Of a DNA stretch of 40,818 nt, positions 17,090 through 27,927 are shown one piece after another (the stretch's first letter is position 1; each line of letters starts with the position of its first letter). Below the pieces are notes generated by a model. It had not been told where the DNA came from and did not search any database. It worked only from the letters and a program-made list of their open reading frames with translations. The position numbers and the translations under genes are program-made. Source of the DNA: Nevskiales bacterium (GTDB taxonomy: Bacteria; Pseudomonadota; Gammaproteobacteria; Nevskiales; Nevskiaceae); NCBI GenBank assembly GCA_028698335.1, contig JAQVDP010000025.1, forward strand, positions 1-40,818. The letters are read 5' to 3'.

Positions 17090-18076
17090 TCAGAACGTGA
17101 ACAGGGCTTCGAGCGCGTACGAGTCCGAGTCGCCGTTGGTATCGGACGTATCCGAGCGGTATTCGCCCACGATCAGCCAGTTGTCGCCGACCTTGTAGCT
17201 GGGCGACAGCGTGATCGCGCTGCCGTCGTCGACGGTGACGCCGGCGTCGTCCTGGATCTCGAAGTCGTGATAGCGCAGCGTGATGCCGAAGGGGCCGGTG
17301 GCGTAGTTGGCCATCAGCAGGAAGCCGTCGCCGTCGCCGGCAGGGCCGTAGTCGGCCGTGTTGTACTCGCCCGCGAAGGTGAATCCCGCGACCGCGTAGG
17401 AAATCCAGGCGTTGACGATGTCGGTGTCGGTGTCCTCGTCCGAGATGTAGAACGCCTTCGCGGTCAGCCCCTCGACGGGCATCAGGGCCACGCCGGCTTC
17501 GTAGCCCATCTTGTCGTCGACACCCTCGACGCTGTTGCGGTCGTTCGGGTTGAAGGCGCTGGTGACGACCGAACCCATGACGGCGACCTTGCTGCCGCCG
17601 TAGTAGGCGGAAATGCCGTTCTGGTAGTAACCATAGAAATACTTGGCGTAGCCGGTGCCGCTGTACTGGAACAGGCCGGTGGGTTCTTCGGCTTCCCAGC
17701 CGCTGTAGCTCAGGAAGCGGCCGACCTTCACGCTGAACTGCTCGGTGAAGGCCTTGGTGACGAAGGCCTGCTCGACGAAGGTGGTGTCGCCGGTGCCTTC
17801 GAAGCCCTCGCCGTATTCGATGTCGACTTCGGCGGAAACGCCGCCCGAGCCGGCATACAGGAAGTCGGTCTCGACCTGATCGATGCCGATGCTTTCCGTG
17901 GTCGAGCCGCCGTCGGGCGAGAACGACGAGTACGACATGTCGACAAAGCCCATGACACTGAGGCCGGTCCCCAACTCGATCTCGGCATGTGCGACCGGAA
18001 CGGCGCTCACGGCACCGGCGGCCATCAGCGCCGATGCCCAGCGCGTGACCGCGTTGATCTTGTGCATCCGCTGCAT
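17090..18076 (-). CDS. Outer-membrane porin-like beta-barrel, probably for urea uptake
   Basis: The 328-residue exported protein has a signal peptide that begins MQRMHKINAVTRWASALMAA and ends at AHA, followed by EIELGTGLSVMGFVDMSY. Beta strands alternate with acidic Asp/Gly/Ser-rich loops, and the final residue is Phe (ALEALFTF), as in outer-membrane barrels. ATG 18076 is preferred because aagga lies 7 bases upstream; a TTG at 18103 and an ATG at 18082 are alternatives. It immediately precedes urtA on the same strand, so a role in letting urea or amides cross the outer membrane is inferred from context. I do not recognise the exact family. Its codon use matches its neighbours. Confidence 0.82.
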   Translation of the reverse strand: MQRMHKINAVTRWASALMAAGAVSAVPVAHAEIELGTGLSVMGFVDMSYSSFSPDGGSTTESIGIDQVETDFLYAGSGGVSAEVDIEYGEGFEGTGDTTFVEQAFVTKAFTEQFSVKVGRFLSYSGWEAEEPTGLFQYSGTGYAKYFYGYYQNGISAYYGGSKVAVMGSVVTSAFNPNDRNSVEGVDDKMGYEAGVALMPVEGLTAKAFYISDEDTDTDIVNAWISYAVAGFTFAGEYNTADYGPAGDGDGFLLMANYATGPFGITLRYHDFEIQDDAGVTVDDGSAITLSPSYKVGDNWLIVGEYRSDTSDTNGDSDSYALEALFTF

Positions 18077-18302
18077 CCCCATTTCCTTCCTGCTCACGTT
18101 CAAAACTCCCTGTGTGTAAAGCCTTCAATGGGCTCGGGCCCGAGAAAATCCGATCGGTGGGCAGGCATTGACCGGCGTAGCGGCATCCTTCTTGCGTCGA
18201 CGACCCCGTGTTCCCCGTTTGGCGCGACTGCCCCCAGCTGCCAGAACAGGCTAGGCGGCGGATCTGGACACCGGTATGGGGCGATTGGCGTAGGGGGATG
18301 GG
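18077..18302. promoter_or_regulatory. Divergent regulatory gap between the porin-urt and sensor-ure arms
   Basis: All promoters for the leftward porin/urtABCDE arm and the rightward sensor/urease arm should be in this region. A perfect 12-bp palindrome ctcgggcccgag lies at 18133-18144, and a ttgcgtcgacg stretch near 18192. No convincing sigma54 (-24/-12) or sigma70 element pair was found by eye. The partner response regulator encoded at 21757 carries a LuxR-type DNA-binding domain and is the natural candidate to bind here. Confidence 0.4.
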
Positions 18303-21300
18303 GTGAATGACGTAGATGCAAAGCGCCGCAACACGGTCATCATCCGCAGCGTGCAAGACATTCAGGGCCAGGCGGCGGCGCTCGGCCCGCAGCCGCGCCA
18401 GCGGATCGTGCGCGAGCGCCGCCAGTACAACAAATGGGCCGCCAGCCAGACGCTGGAGGACTACGCGCTGCGCTTTACCGCCGAGAAGGCGCGCAAGTAT
18501 TCGTCGTTCCGTGTCGCCAACACCGCGTTCGGGGCGATCTCGTTTCTGGCCTGCGAGGCCATCGGCGGTACGCTGACCCTGGCCTACGGGTTCGCCAACG
18601 CGGTCACCGCGATCCTGCTGGTGTGCGCGCTGATGTTCCTGATCGGCCTGCCGATCGCGCGCTACGCGGCCCGCTACGGGCTGGACATCGATCTGCTCAC
18701 CCGCGGCGCCGGCTTCGGCTACATGGGCTCGACGATCACCTCGCTGATCTATGCCTCGTTCACCTTCCTGCTGCTGGCGATCGAGGCCAGCATCATGTCC
18801 GGCGCGCTGGAGATGCTGTTCGGCATTCCGCTGGCGGTGGGCCATGTCATCAGCTCGCTGCTGGTGATTCCGATCGCGATCTACGGCATCCGCATGATCA
18901 GCCGGGTGCAGATGGCGACGCAGCCGGTCTGGCTGCTGCTGCAGTTCGCGCCGCTGCTGTTCCTGCTGGTCTCCGGCAGCGACGCGCTGAAGTCATGGGC
19001 CGGATTCGCGGGCCGCCACGGCGATCCGGAGGGGGCACTGGACCCGACGCTGTTCGCCATCTGCGCGTCGACCCTGCTGTCGTTGCTGCCGCAGATCGGG
19101 GAGCAGGCCGACTACCTGCGCTTTCTGCCCAGCCACCAGCGCATCGGCAGATGGCGCTGGTGGACGGCGCTGCTGAGCACCGGGCCGGGCTGGGTGCTGA
19201 TGGGCGGACTGAAGCTGCTCGCCGGCTCGTTCCTGGCCTACTTCGCCCTGAACCACGGCATCGACGAGGCGCGTGCCGCCGAGCCGGCCGAGATGTTCTT
19301 CGTCGCGTTTCGCGAGATGCTGGGATCCCCCGCGGTGGCGCTGGTGCTGACCGGCATCTTCGTCATCACCTGCCAGCTCAAGATCAATGTGACCAATGCC
19401 TATGCCGGCTCGATCGCGTGGTCGAATTTCTTCTCGCGGCTGACCCACGCGCATCCGGGCCGCGTCGTCTGGCTGGTGTTCAACGTGCTGCTGGCCTTGC
19501 TGCTGATGGAGATCGGCATCCTGCGCGTGATCGAAGGTGTGCTGATGCTGTACGCGAATTTCGCGGTGGCGTGGATTGGCGCGCTGACCGCGGATCTGGT
19601 CGTCAACAAGCCGCTGGGCCTGTCGCCGAAGCACATCGAGTTCAAGCGCGCGCACCTGTACGACATCAATCCCGTCGGCGTCGGCGCGATGCTGTGCTCG
19701 GTGCTGGCGTCGACCGCGGCGTTCATGGGCGTCCTTGGCCCGATGGCGCAGGCGCTGTCGCCGTTCGTTGGTTTCGCCGTCGCCTTCGTCGCGGCGCCGC
19801 TGATCGCCTGGGCCACTCAGGGCCGCTACTACCTTGCGCGCGAGGCCGGCGGGCTGGCGGACGCCCCGGAGATCCGCTGCGTGATGTGCGAGAACGTGTT
19901 CGAGCGCAGCGACATGGCGATGTGTCCGGCCTACAACGGACCGATCTGCTCGCTGTGCTGCACCCTGGAGACGCGCTGCCATGACCTGTGCAAGGACGAC
20001 AGCCGTTTCAGCCAGCAGATCACCGGATTCCTGATGCGCTTCATGCCGGCGCGTATGGCCGCCGTGGCGCATACCAGCACCGGCCATTTCATCGGTACCT
20101 TTGGCATGATCACCCTGGTGGTCGGCCTGCTGCTCGGCTTCATCTATCTGCAGTACGTCGCGGTCGCGCCGCAGCACGCCGACGTCGTCCGCCACACGCT
20201 GACGATCGTGTTCTTCGCGCTGTTGATCGTCTCCGGCATCTCGGCGTGGCTGCTGGTGCTGGCCCAGCACAGCCGCCAGTCGGCGGAGCAGGACTCGCAG
20301 CGGCAGACCGTGATGCTGATGGAGGAGATCGAGGCGCACGAGCGCACCGACGCCGCGCTGCAGAAGGCCAAGGAGCTGGCCGAGAGCGCCAACGAGGCCA
20401 AGAGCCGTTACATCGTCGGCATGAGTCACGAGATCCGCTCGCCGCTCAACGCCATCCTTGGCTATGCGCAGCTGCTGGAGCGCGGCACCGCGCGGCCGGA
20501 CAACGCGATCCAGGTGATCCGCCGCAGCGCCGGGCATCTGTCGAATCTGGTCGACGGCCTGCTCGACATCTCCAAGATCGAGAGCGGACTGCTGCGCCTG
20601 TCGCGCGACAAGGTGCCGCTGGCCGAGTTCCTCGACCAGATCGCCGACATGTTCCGCGTGCAGGCCGAGGCCAAGGCGATCGATTTCCGCTACCAGCGGC
20701 CGGAGACGCTGCCGGCCTACGTGCACGCCGACCAGAAGCGTCTGCGCCAGATCCTGATCAACCTGCTGTCGAACGCGATCAAGTACACGCGCGAAGGCCA
20801 CGTCGGCCTGACCGTGCGCTACCCGTCGAGCCAGGTCGCCGAGTTCGAGATCGTCGATTCCGGCATCGGCATCCGCGGGACCGACCTCGACAACATCTTC
20901 AAGCCGTTCGAGCGCGGCGGCATGCCCGGCGTCAGCGCCGTGCCCGGGGTCGGTCTGGGACTGACGATCACCAAGGTCCTGGTGCAGATCATGGGCGGCG
21001 AGATCGCAGTGCGCAGCGCGCCGGGTGAGGGCAGCAGCTTCACCGTGCGCCTGTACCTGTCCGAGGCCAGCGGCGCGCCCGAGGCCGACGCGCATCGGCG
21101 CATCGTCGGCTATCTCGGCCCGCGCGCGACGGTGCTGCTGGCCGACGACGATCCGGCGCATCGCGGCCTGATCGAAGGGCTGCTCCGCCCGCTCGGCTTC
21201 AACCTGTTCATGGCCGCCGACGGGCTTGGCTGCCTGGAGCTGGCCAGCGAGTGCAGGCCCCATCTGGTGATGCTCGACATCGCGATGCCCGGCATGAGCG

Positions 21301-21767
21301 GCTGGGAGGTCGCCGCCGCATTGCGCGCGCTGGAGCCGCCGCAGCCGAAGATCATGATGGTCTCGGCCAACGCCCACGACTACGGCCGCGGCGGTGATCG
21401 CAATTCGCCGCACGACGCCTTCCTGGTCAAGCCGATCGAGATCGACAGCATGCTCGAGCGCATCGGCGCGCTGCTGGGACTGCGCTGGGTCTACGAGGGC
21501 GACGCGCCCGTCCCGGAGGAGACGCCGGTGGAGCAGACCACGCCGCGGCCGCCGGCGCGCGCGCGCCGCTATGTCGACGAGCTTGCGCAGCTCGGCCGCA
21601 TCGGTCACGTCCGCGGCATCGAGGCCAAGCTGCGCGAACTCGAAGCCGCCGAACCGGAGAGTCGTGCGTTCGTCGCGCGGCTGCAGCAGCTGGTCGCGAA
21701 CTTCGACATGAAGGGCTACGTCAGCCTGCTCGACAGCGTGCGGGAGGAGGTGCGGGATGATGGCTGA
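18303..21767 (+). CDS. NCS1-type permease fused to a hybrid sensor histidine kinase/response regulator
   Basis: This is a 1154-residue polytopic sensor. Residues about 70-515 resemble purine/cytosine (NCS1) permeases, with many hydrophobic helices and motifs such as LLTRGAGFGYMGSTITSLIY. A linker with eight cysteines follows (526, 529, 541, 549, 552, 553, 559, 563; patterns CVMC, ICSLCC, RCHDLC). Two transmembrane helices (about 595-620 and 634-655) and a coiled coil lead into HisKA with phospho-acceptor His709 (MSHEIRSPLNAIL). The ATPase domain (NLLSNAIKY at 820, DSGIGI, GVGLGLTI) precedes a receiver with Asp992 (LVMLDIAMPGMSG) and a C-terminal helical tail. GTG 18303 follows aggggg. Transporter-kinase fusions are known for SLC5 (CbrA); here the permease is NCS1-like. 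Urea or a related nitrogen compound as ligand is inferred from context. Confidence 0.88.
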   Translation: MNDVDAKRRNTVIIRSVQDIQGQAAALGPQPRQRIVRERRQYNKWAASQTLEDYALRFTAEKARKYSSFRVANTAFGAISFLACEAIGGTLTLAYGFANAVTAILLVCALMFLIGLPIARYAARYGLDIDLLTRGAGFGYMGSTITSLIYASFTFLLLAIEASIMSGALEMLFGIPLAVGHVISSLLVIPIAIYGIRMISRVQMATQPVWLLLQFAPLLFLLVSGSDALKSWAGFAGRHGDPEGALDPTLFAICASTLLSLLPQIGEQADYLRFLPSHQRIGRWRWWTALLSTGPGWVLMGGLKLLAGSFLAYFALNHGIDEARAAEPAEMFFVAFREMLGSPAVALVLTGIFVITCQLKINVTNAYAGSIAWSNFFSRLTHAHPGRVVWLVFNVLLALLLMEIGILRVIEGVLMLYANFAVAWIGALTADLVVNKPLGLSPKHIEFKRAHLYDINPVGVGAMLCSVLASTAAFMGVLGPMAQALSPFVGFAVAFVAAPLIAWATQGRYYLAREAGGLADAPEIRCVMCENVFERSDMAMCPAYNGPICSLCCTLETRCHDLCKDDSRFSQQITGFLMRFMPARMAAVAHTSTGHFIGTFGMITLVVGLLLGFIYLQYVAVAPQHADVVRHTLTIVFFALLIVSGISAWLLVLAQHSRQSAEQDSQRQTVMLMEEIEAHERTDAALQKAKELAESANEAKSRYIVGMSHEIRSPLNAILGYAQLLERGTARPDNAIQVIRRSAGHLSNLVDGLLDISKIESGLLRLSRDKVPLAEFLDQIADMFRVQAEAKAIDFRYQRPETLPAYVHADQKRLRQILINLLSNAIKYTREGHVGLTVRYPSSQVAEFEIVDSGIGIRGTDLDNIFKPFERGGMPGVSAVPGVGLGLTITKVLVQIMGGEIAVRSAPGEGSSFTVRLYLSEASGAPEADAHRRIVGYLGPRATVLLADDDPAHRGLIEGLLRPLGFNLFMAADGLGCLELASECRPHLVMLDIAMPGMSGWEVAAALRALEPPQPKIMMVSANAHDYGRGGDRNSPHDAFLVKPIEIDSMLERIGALLGLRWVYEGDAPVPEETPVEQTTPRPPARARRYVDELAQLGRIGHVRGIEAKLRELEAAEPESRAFVARLQQLVANFDMKGYVSLLDSVREEVRDDG

Positions 21768-22680
21768 GGTCGCCAGCCAGCGCCGTGACATCGTGCTCGT
21801 TGTCGACGACACGCCGGGCAACCTGAGCTTCCTGACCGAGACCCTGGACCAGGCCGGCGTCACCGTGCTCGTGGCCACCGATGGTGTCAGCGCACTGAAC
21901 CTGGTCGACCAGATCACGCCGGACCTGATCCTGATGGACGCGATCATGCCCGGCATCGACGGCTTCGAGACCTGTCGCCGGCTGAAGCAGGACAAGCAGC
22001 TGACGCACGTGCCGGTGATCTTCATGACCGGTTTGTCCGAGAGCTGGCATGTGGTCAAGGGGCTCGAGGTCGGCGGGGTCGACTACGTGACCAAGCCGAT
22101 CATCGTCGACGAGCTGCTGGCGCGCATCCGTGTGCACCTGACCAACGCGCGAATTGCCTATGGCTCGCGGGCGGCGCTGGACGCCACCGGCCGTTACCTG
22201 CTGTCGACCGATGCCGACGGCGCGTTGCTGTGGTGTACGCCGCGGGCCTCGCAACTGCTCGCCGAGCTGTCGCCCGGGACCGGGACGCAGCAGCAGGCGC
22301 TGCCGGATTCGGTGATGCCGCGCCTGATCGAGCTGCGCCGGGGCGGCGATGCCCCGGACAGTGCCTTCGTCGAGATCGACGGCCGCCGGCTGGAGTTCTC
22401 GTACGTCGGCTCGACCGGCCCGGCCGAATTCCTGTTCCGCCTTGCCGATGTCAGCCCGGGGCGCGAGGAGCGCGCGCTGCAGCAGGCCTTCGTGCTGACC
22501 GGACGCGAGGCCGACGTGCTCATCTGGATCAGCCGCGGCAAGTCCAATCGCGAGATCAGCGAGATCCTCGGCATCAGCCCGCGCACCGTGAACAAACACC
22601 TTGAACAGGTGTTCGCGAAGCTCGGCGTCGAGAACCGCGCGGCCGCCGCGGCGCGCGCGGTCCGCGTCCTCAACCAGTGA
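21757..22680 (+). CDS. Response regulator with LuxR-type DNA-binding domain
   Basis: The 307-residue protein has an N-terminal receiver (acidic Asp17/Asp18, phospho-acceptor Asp61 in LILMDAIMPGIDG, Lys in YVTKPI). A middle region (about 140-235) may be a small sensory or PAS-like segment. The C-terminal LuxR helix-turn-helix reads LTGREADVLIWISRGKSNRE, then ISEILGISPRTVNKHLEQVF. The start overlaps the kinase gene by 11 bp, so kinase and regulator are coupled and almost surely partners. The regulator is followed within 25 bases by the nickel permease and urease genes. Control of the urt/ure arms is inferred. Confidence 0.92.
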   Translation: MMAEVASQRRDIVLVVDDTPGNLSFLTETLDQAGVTVLVATDGVSALNLVDQITPDLILMDAIMPGIDGFETCRRLKQDKQLTHVPVIFMTGLSESWHVVKGLEVGGVDYVTKPIIVDELLARIRVHLTNARIAYGSRAALDATGRYLLSTDADGALLWCTPRASQLLAELSPGTGTQQQALPDSVMPRLIELRRGGDAPDSAFVEIDGRRLEFSYVGSTGPAEFLFRLADVSPGREERALQQAFVLTGREADVLIWISRGKSNREISEILGISPRTVNKHLEQVFAKLGVENRAAAAARAVRVLNQ

Positions 22681-22705
22681 CATCCACCATTCCCCGGGAG
22701 GCATC

Positions 22706-23287
22706 ATGAAGCTCACCCCTCGCATTCTGACGCTGTCGACCCTGCTGGTGCTGAGCGGCGTCGCCGACGCCCATCCGCTGCATGCCGGCGCGGCGATGGC
22801 GGACGGATTCCTGCATCCGTGGCTCGGCTGGGATCACCTGCTGGCGATGGTCGCCGTCGGTCTGTGGGCGCGGCAGCGCCAGTCGGACATGGCGGTGGCG
22901 TGGCTGCCGGCGAGCTTCGTCGCGGCCGTCGCGGTCGGGGCCTGGGCGGGCCACTGGCGCGGTGACGCCGCGATGGTCGAGTCATGGATCGCGCTGAGCC
23001 TCGTCGGGCTCGGCGCACTGCTGGCGCTGCGGGTGCGGCTGAGCATGCCGTTGGCGCTGCTGCTGGTGCCGGCGATGGGACTCGCGCACGGATGGGCACA
23101 CGGCGTGGAGCTGCCGGCGTCGGCGCCGGGCCTGCCGTTCGCCGCCGGCTTTGTGGGCGCGACCGCGGTGCTGCACGGCATCGGCGTCGCGATCGCCGCG
23201 GGCGTGCTGTCGCGTGGCGCCGCGCCGCTGCTGCGCATCGGCGGCATCGGGATCCTGGCCAGCGGCTGCGGCCTGCTGCTGGGCTGA
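22706..23287 (+). CDS. ureJ: HupE/UreJ-family nickel permease
   Basis: The 193-residue membrane protein has a signal-like N-terminus (MKLTPRILTLSTLLVLSG, ADA) followed by HPLHAGAAMADGFLHPWLGW and DHLLAMVAVGLWA, the family metal-site signature (HP...GxDHxxxM). About six hydrophobic segments follow, with a second His motif GLAHGWAHGVELP. HupE/UreJ proteins move nickel (or cobalt) across the inner membrane. Placement directly ahead of ureD supports nickel supply to urease. ATG 22706 has gggagg 5-6 bases upstream. Its stop shares one base with the ureD start. I use ureJ because of context; hupE is the other common name. Confidence 0.92.
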   Translation: MKLTPRILTLSTLLVLSGVADAHPLHAGAAMADGFLHPWLGWDHLLAMVAVGLWARQRQSDMAVAWLPASFVAAVAVGAWAGHWRGDAAMVESWIALSLVGLGALLALRVRLSMPLALLLVPAMGLAHGWAHGVELPASAPGLPFAAGFVGATAVLHGIGVAIAAGVLSRGAAPLLRIGGIGILASGCGLLLG

Positions 23288-24159
23288 TGCAGGCACCGCC
23301 GCCGCTTCCGGAACGCATGCGCACGGCGCTGTCGCAGCGGCCGGCCTGGCACGCACGCCTGCAGCTCGGCGTCGCGCTGAGGGACGGACGCAGCGTGCTC
23401 GGACGCTGTGAGCACCACGGGCCGTTACGGATCCAGAAGGTGCTGTACCCGGAAGGGCCGGGGCTGGCGCAGTTGCTGATGCTGCATCCGCCCTCGGGTA
23501 TCGCCGGGGGCGACGCGCTGGAGATCGGGGTGCATGCCGAATCCGGCGCCTGCGCGCTGCTGACCACACCCGGCGCGGGCAAGTGGTACAAGTCCGCCGG
23601 CCGTGTCGCGCGCCAGAGCGTGCGCCTGCGTGTCGACGCCGGCGCCGCGCTCGAATGGCTGCCGCAGGAAGCGATCGTGTTCGACCGCGCCGAAGCCGAG
23701 CAGGTCCTGCACGTCGACTGTCACGGCTCGGCACGCTGCATCGGCTGGGATATCGCGGTCCTCGGTCGCCTCGGCAGCGACGAACGTTTCGAGCACGGGC
23801 GCTGGCAGCAGCGCATCGATCTGTGCCGCGACGGCGAGCGTTTGTGGGCCGAGCGTGGCCGCGTCGACGGCGGCGACCCGCTGCTGCGCTCCGTCGTCGG
23901 CTGGAACGGCCTGCATGTCTGCGGCCTGATGTGGGTGATCGGCATGCCCGACGACGAGGCACTGCTCGACGCCTGCCGCGCGGTGCCGGCCGACGGCGTG
24001 CGGGTGGGCGTGACCGCGCCCCGCGACGCCCTGCTGCTGGTACGGGTGCTCGGCGACTCGGCCGAACGCGTGCGCGGCTGTCTCGGCGCGATCTGGGCCC
24101 TGTTGCGACCTGCCGTCCTCGGCCGCCCGGCGGTGCCGCCGCGCATCTGGTCCACCTGA
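23287..24159 (+). CDS. ureD: Urease accessory protein UreD
   Basis: The 290-residue protein has the UreD hallmarks: [67 protein letters not shown] and [16 protein letters not shown]. UreD (UreH) binds apo-urease and UreF-UreG and provides the nickel-delivery tunnel. The start at 23287 follows the family start and overlaps the nickel permease stop by one base (TGATG). It lies first in ureDABCEFG, as in many proteobacteria. Confidence 0.95.
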   Translation: MQAPPPLPERMRTALSQRPAWHARLQLGVALRDGRSVLGRCEHHGPLRIQKVLYPEGPGLAQLLMLHPPSGIAGGDALEIGVHAESGACALLTTPGAGKWYKSAGRVARQSVRLRVDAGAALEWLPQEAIVFDRAEAEQVLHVDCHGSARCIGWDIAVLGRLGSDERFEHGRWQQRIDLCRDGERLWAERGRVDGGDPLLRSVVGWNGLHVCGLMWVIGMPDDEALLDACRAVPADGVRVGVTAPRDALLLVRVLGDSAERVRGCLGAIWALLRPAVLGRPAVPPRIWST

Positions 24160-24197
24160 TGCGCTTTTCATCCGAATTCTGACTGGGAGTACCGTCG

Positions 24198-24500
24198 ATG
24201 GAGCTGACGCCCCGCGAGAAGGACAAGCTGCTGATCTTCACCGCTGCGCTGCTGGCCGAACGGCGCAAGGCGCGCGGCGTGAAGCTGAACTATCCGGAGG
24301 CGGTCGCGCTGATCACCGCCGAGATCATGGAGGGCGCGCGCGACGGCCGCAGCGTGGCCGAGCTGATGAGTCACGGCCGCACGATTCTGTGCCGCGACGA
24401 TGTGATGGACGGGGTCGCCGGGATGATTCCGGACATCCAGGTCGAGGCGACCTTTCCGGACGGCACCAAGCTGGTGACCGTGCACGATCCGATCGTCTGA
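24198..24500 (+). CDS. ureA: Urease gamma subunit
   Basis: The 100-residue protein starts [20 protein letters not shown] and contains [34 protein letters not shown] and the end VTVHDPIV, all standard for UreA. It is a structural subunit of the (UreABC)3 enzyme. The gap from ureD is 38 bases, with ggga before the ATG. Length is typical. Confidence 0.97.
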   Translation: MELTPREKDKLLIFTAALLAERRKARGVKLNYPEAVALITAEIMEGARDGRSVAELMSHGRTILCRDDVMDGVAGMIPDIQVEATFPDGTKLVTVHDPIV

Positions 24501-24511
24501 GGGCGCGCGCG

Positions 24512-24823
24512 ATGATTCCTGGGGAACTGCTGCCGGAGCCCGGCGAGATCGAACTCAACGCCGGGCGCGACACGATCACCTTGAGCGTGACCAATACCGG
24601 CGACCGCCCGGTCCAGGTCGGCTCGCATTACCACTTCTACGAGACCAATGCGGCGCTGGACTTCGATCGCGAGTCGGCGCGCGGCTTCCGGCTCAACATC
24701 GCGGCGGGCACCGCGGTGCGCTTCGAGCCGGGGCAGTCGCGTACGGTCGAGCTGGTCGCGCTCGCCGGCGACCGCATCGTCCACGGATTCAACGCCAAGG
24801 TCTGCGGGCCGCTGGGGAACTGA
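24512..24823 (+). CDS. ureB: Urease beta subunit
   Basis: The 103-residue protein starts [19 protein letters not shown] and includes [37 protein letters not shown] and [11 protein letters not shown], the conserved UreB core. It lies 11 bases after ureA and ends one base before the ureC ATG. As a separate gene (not fused to ureA) it gives the common three-subunit bacterial urease. Confidence 0.97.
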   Translation: MIPGELLPEPGEIELNAGRDTITLSVTNTGDRPVQVGSHYHFYETNAALDFDRESARGFRLNIAAGTAVRFEPGQSRTVELVALAGDRIVHGFNAKVCGPLGN

Positions 24824-24824
24824 C

Positions 24825-26531
<1,707 letters not shown>

Positions 26532-26565
26532 TCGGGCTGTGGTCGTGGATCTGCGAACGAAAACA

Positions 26566-26586
26566 GGGCGGCGGTCCGACCCGCCC
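26566..26586 (+). other. Small stem-loop between ureC and ureE
   Basis: The arms gggcgg / ccgccc are separated by 9 bases, in the 66-base gap after ureC. No U run follows, so it is unlikely to stop transcription. It could tune the structural versus accessory gene dose by RNA processing or partial attenuation. Confidence 0.35.
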
Positions 26587-26597
26587 CACGCTGCGCC

Positions 26598-27170
26598 ATG
26601 AGCGAGTTGCTGAAAATCACCGAGCGTGTCGAAGGCGCGGCCGCGCCGACGGCCGCGCGCATGCTGGTGCTGAGCTTCGCCGAGCGTTCGCGCAGCCGCC
26701 TGCGCACCGTGCTCGACGACGGCACCGAAGTCGGCCTGCTGCTGCCGCGCGGCACCGTGCTGCGCGGTGGCGACGTGCTGTGCGCGACGACCGGGGAGCC
26801 GGTGGTGGTGCGTGCCGCGATCGAGGCCCTGTACCGGGTCACGGCGCCCCGCGACGATGCCGATCCGGGGTTCACGTTGCTGCGCGCGGCCTATCACCTG
26901 GGCAACCGTCACGTGCCGGTGGCGTTGGCACCGAATGTGCTTTATCTCGAACAGGACCCGGTGTTGTGCGAGATGCTGCGGCGACTCGGCCTGCAGGTCG
27001 AGGCGTGCATGGCGGCGTTCGAACCGGAGGCCGGTGCGTACGGTGGCGGTCATCGCCACGACCACGAACCGCCTCCGCCCGGAGAGGGCGGCTCACTCGG
27101 AGAGCAGCTGTCGCGCGAGGCACATGCGCGTGGCGGTGGTGATTTTGCGCAGATGCAGTTCTACAGATGA
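26598..27170 (+). CDS. ureE: Urease accessory metallochaperone UreE
   Basis: The 190-residue protein has an N-terminal beta domain ([37 protein letters not shown]). The C-terminal domain carries [14 protein letters not shown] (His100/His105 region, the conserved dimer-interface nickel site). The tail contains GGGHRHDHE (His152, 154, 156), a modest His cluster compared with the long His tails of some UreE. It brings nickel to UreG/UreDF. The gap from ureC is 66 bases with a small GC-rich stem-loop. Confidence 0.95.
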   Translation: MSELLKITERVEGAAAPTAARMLVLSFAERSRSRLRTVLDDGTEVGLLLPRGTVLRGGDVLCATTGEPVVVRAAIEALYRVTAPRDDADPGFTLLRAAYHLGNRHVPVALAPNVLYLEQDPVLCEMLRRLGLQVEACMAAFEPEAGAYGGGHRHDHEPPPPGEGGSLGEQLSREAHARGGGDFAQMQFYR

Positions 27171-27220
27171 GCGGTGAGATCAGCCGCCGGCGGACTGGGC
27201 ACTTTTTGGAAGGGAGGACG

Positions 27221-27910
27221 ATGGGTATCAAGTCTTACGGAGCGGTCGAATCCGACGCGCTCGGGGCGTTGTTGCAGTTGTCGAGTCCGGCGCTGCCGGT
27301 CGGCGCCTACAGTTATTCGCAGGGCCTGGAGCGGGCGATCGAGGACGGCCTGATCCACGACGCGGCCAGCGCCCAGGAATGGATCGCCGATTCTCTGAAA
27401 CTGGTTCTGGGGCGCTTCGAGGCGCCGGTCTGGCTGCGCCTGCGCGCCGCCTGGGATGCCGCGGATCGCACCGTTTTCGCCGCATGGAACGAGCTGTTCA
27501 TCGCCACGCGGGAGACCCGCGAGCTGCGCGCCGAGACCCTGCAGATGGGGTATTCGCTGCGCAAGCTGCTGGGCGATCTCGGCTACGGCAGCCCGGTCGA
27601 GGCCGATGCCGAACTCAGCTTCCCGGCGGCGCATGCCTACGCGTCGGCCTGCTGGAAGATCTCGCCCAGCGTCGGCCTGCACGGTTACCTGTACGGCTGG
27701 CTCGAGAATCAGGTCACGGCGGCGCTCAAGACCGTGCCGCTGGGGCAGGTGGCGGGGCAGCGCATGCTGCTGGCACTGCGCCCCGAAGTGTCCGGAGTCG
27801 TCGACGCGGCGCTGCGCATGGACGACGACGCCCTGTCGACCCAGGCGCCGATGCTCGGCATCGTCAGCAGCCGGCACGAAATCCAGTATTCGCGACTGTT
27901 CCGCAGCTAA
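27221..27910 (+). CDS. ureF: Urease accessory protein UreF
   Basis: The 229-residue helical protein is the UreG GTPase-regulating partner in the UreDFG maturation complex. It shows [20 protein letters not shown], then [37 protein letters not shown] and [16 protein letters not shown] 27221 is chosen because gggagg lies about 6 bases upstream and the family start is close. An in-frame ATG at 27167, overlapping the ureE stop, would add 18 residues and is possible. The final helices end at [11 protein letters not shown]. Confidence 0.94.
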   Translation: MGIKSYGAVESDALGALLQLSSPALPVGAYSYSQGLERAIEDGLIHDAASAQEWIADSLKLVLGRFEAPVWLRLRAAWDAADRTVFAAWNELFIATRETRELRAETLQMGYSLRKLLGDLGYGSPVEADAELSFPAAHAYASACWKISPSVGLHGYLYGWLENQVTAALKTVPLGQVAGQRMLLALRPEVSGVVDAALRMDDDALSTQAPMLGIVSSRHEIQYSRLFRS

Positions 27911-27927
27911 AAAGAGACGACGAGACG

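Noticed and set aside
13859-18310. Very long open frame (about 1480 codons) on the plus strand across urtC, urtB, urtA and the porin
   Set aside because: It lies antisense to secure genes, its product is low-complexity Arg/Gln/Asp/Val-rich sequence with no domain, and long antisense frames are common in GC-rich DNA.
18993-22058. Long minus-strand open frame opposite the permease-kinase gene
   Set aside because: The plus-strand gene carries all recognised motifs; the antisense product is repetitive and His/Gln/Asp-rich, a codon shadow.
27167-27220. Longer UreF start overlapping ureE
   Set aside because: The leader is Arg-rich and not family-like, and a strong gggagg lies just before ATG 27221; kept only as an alternative.
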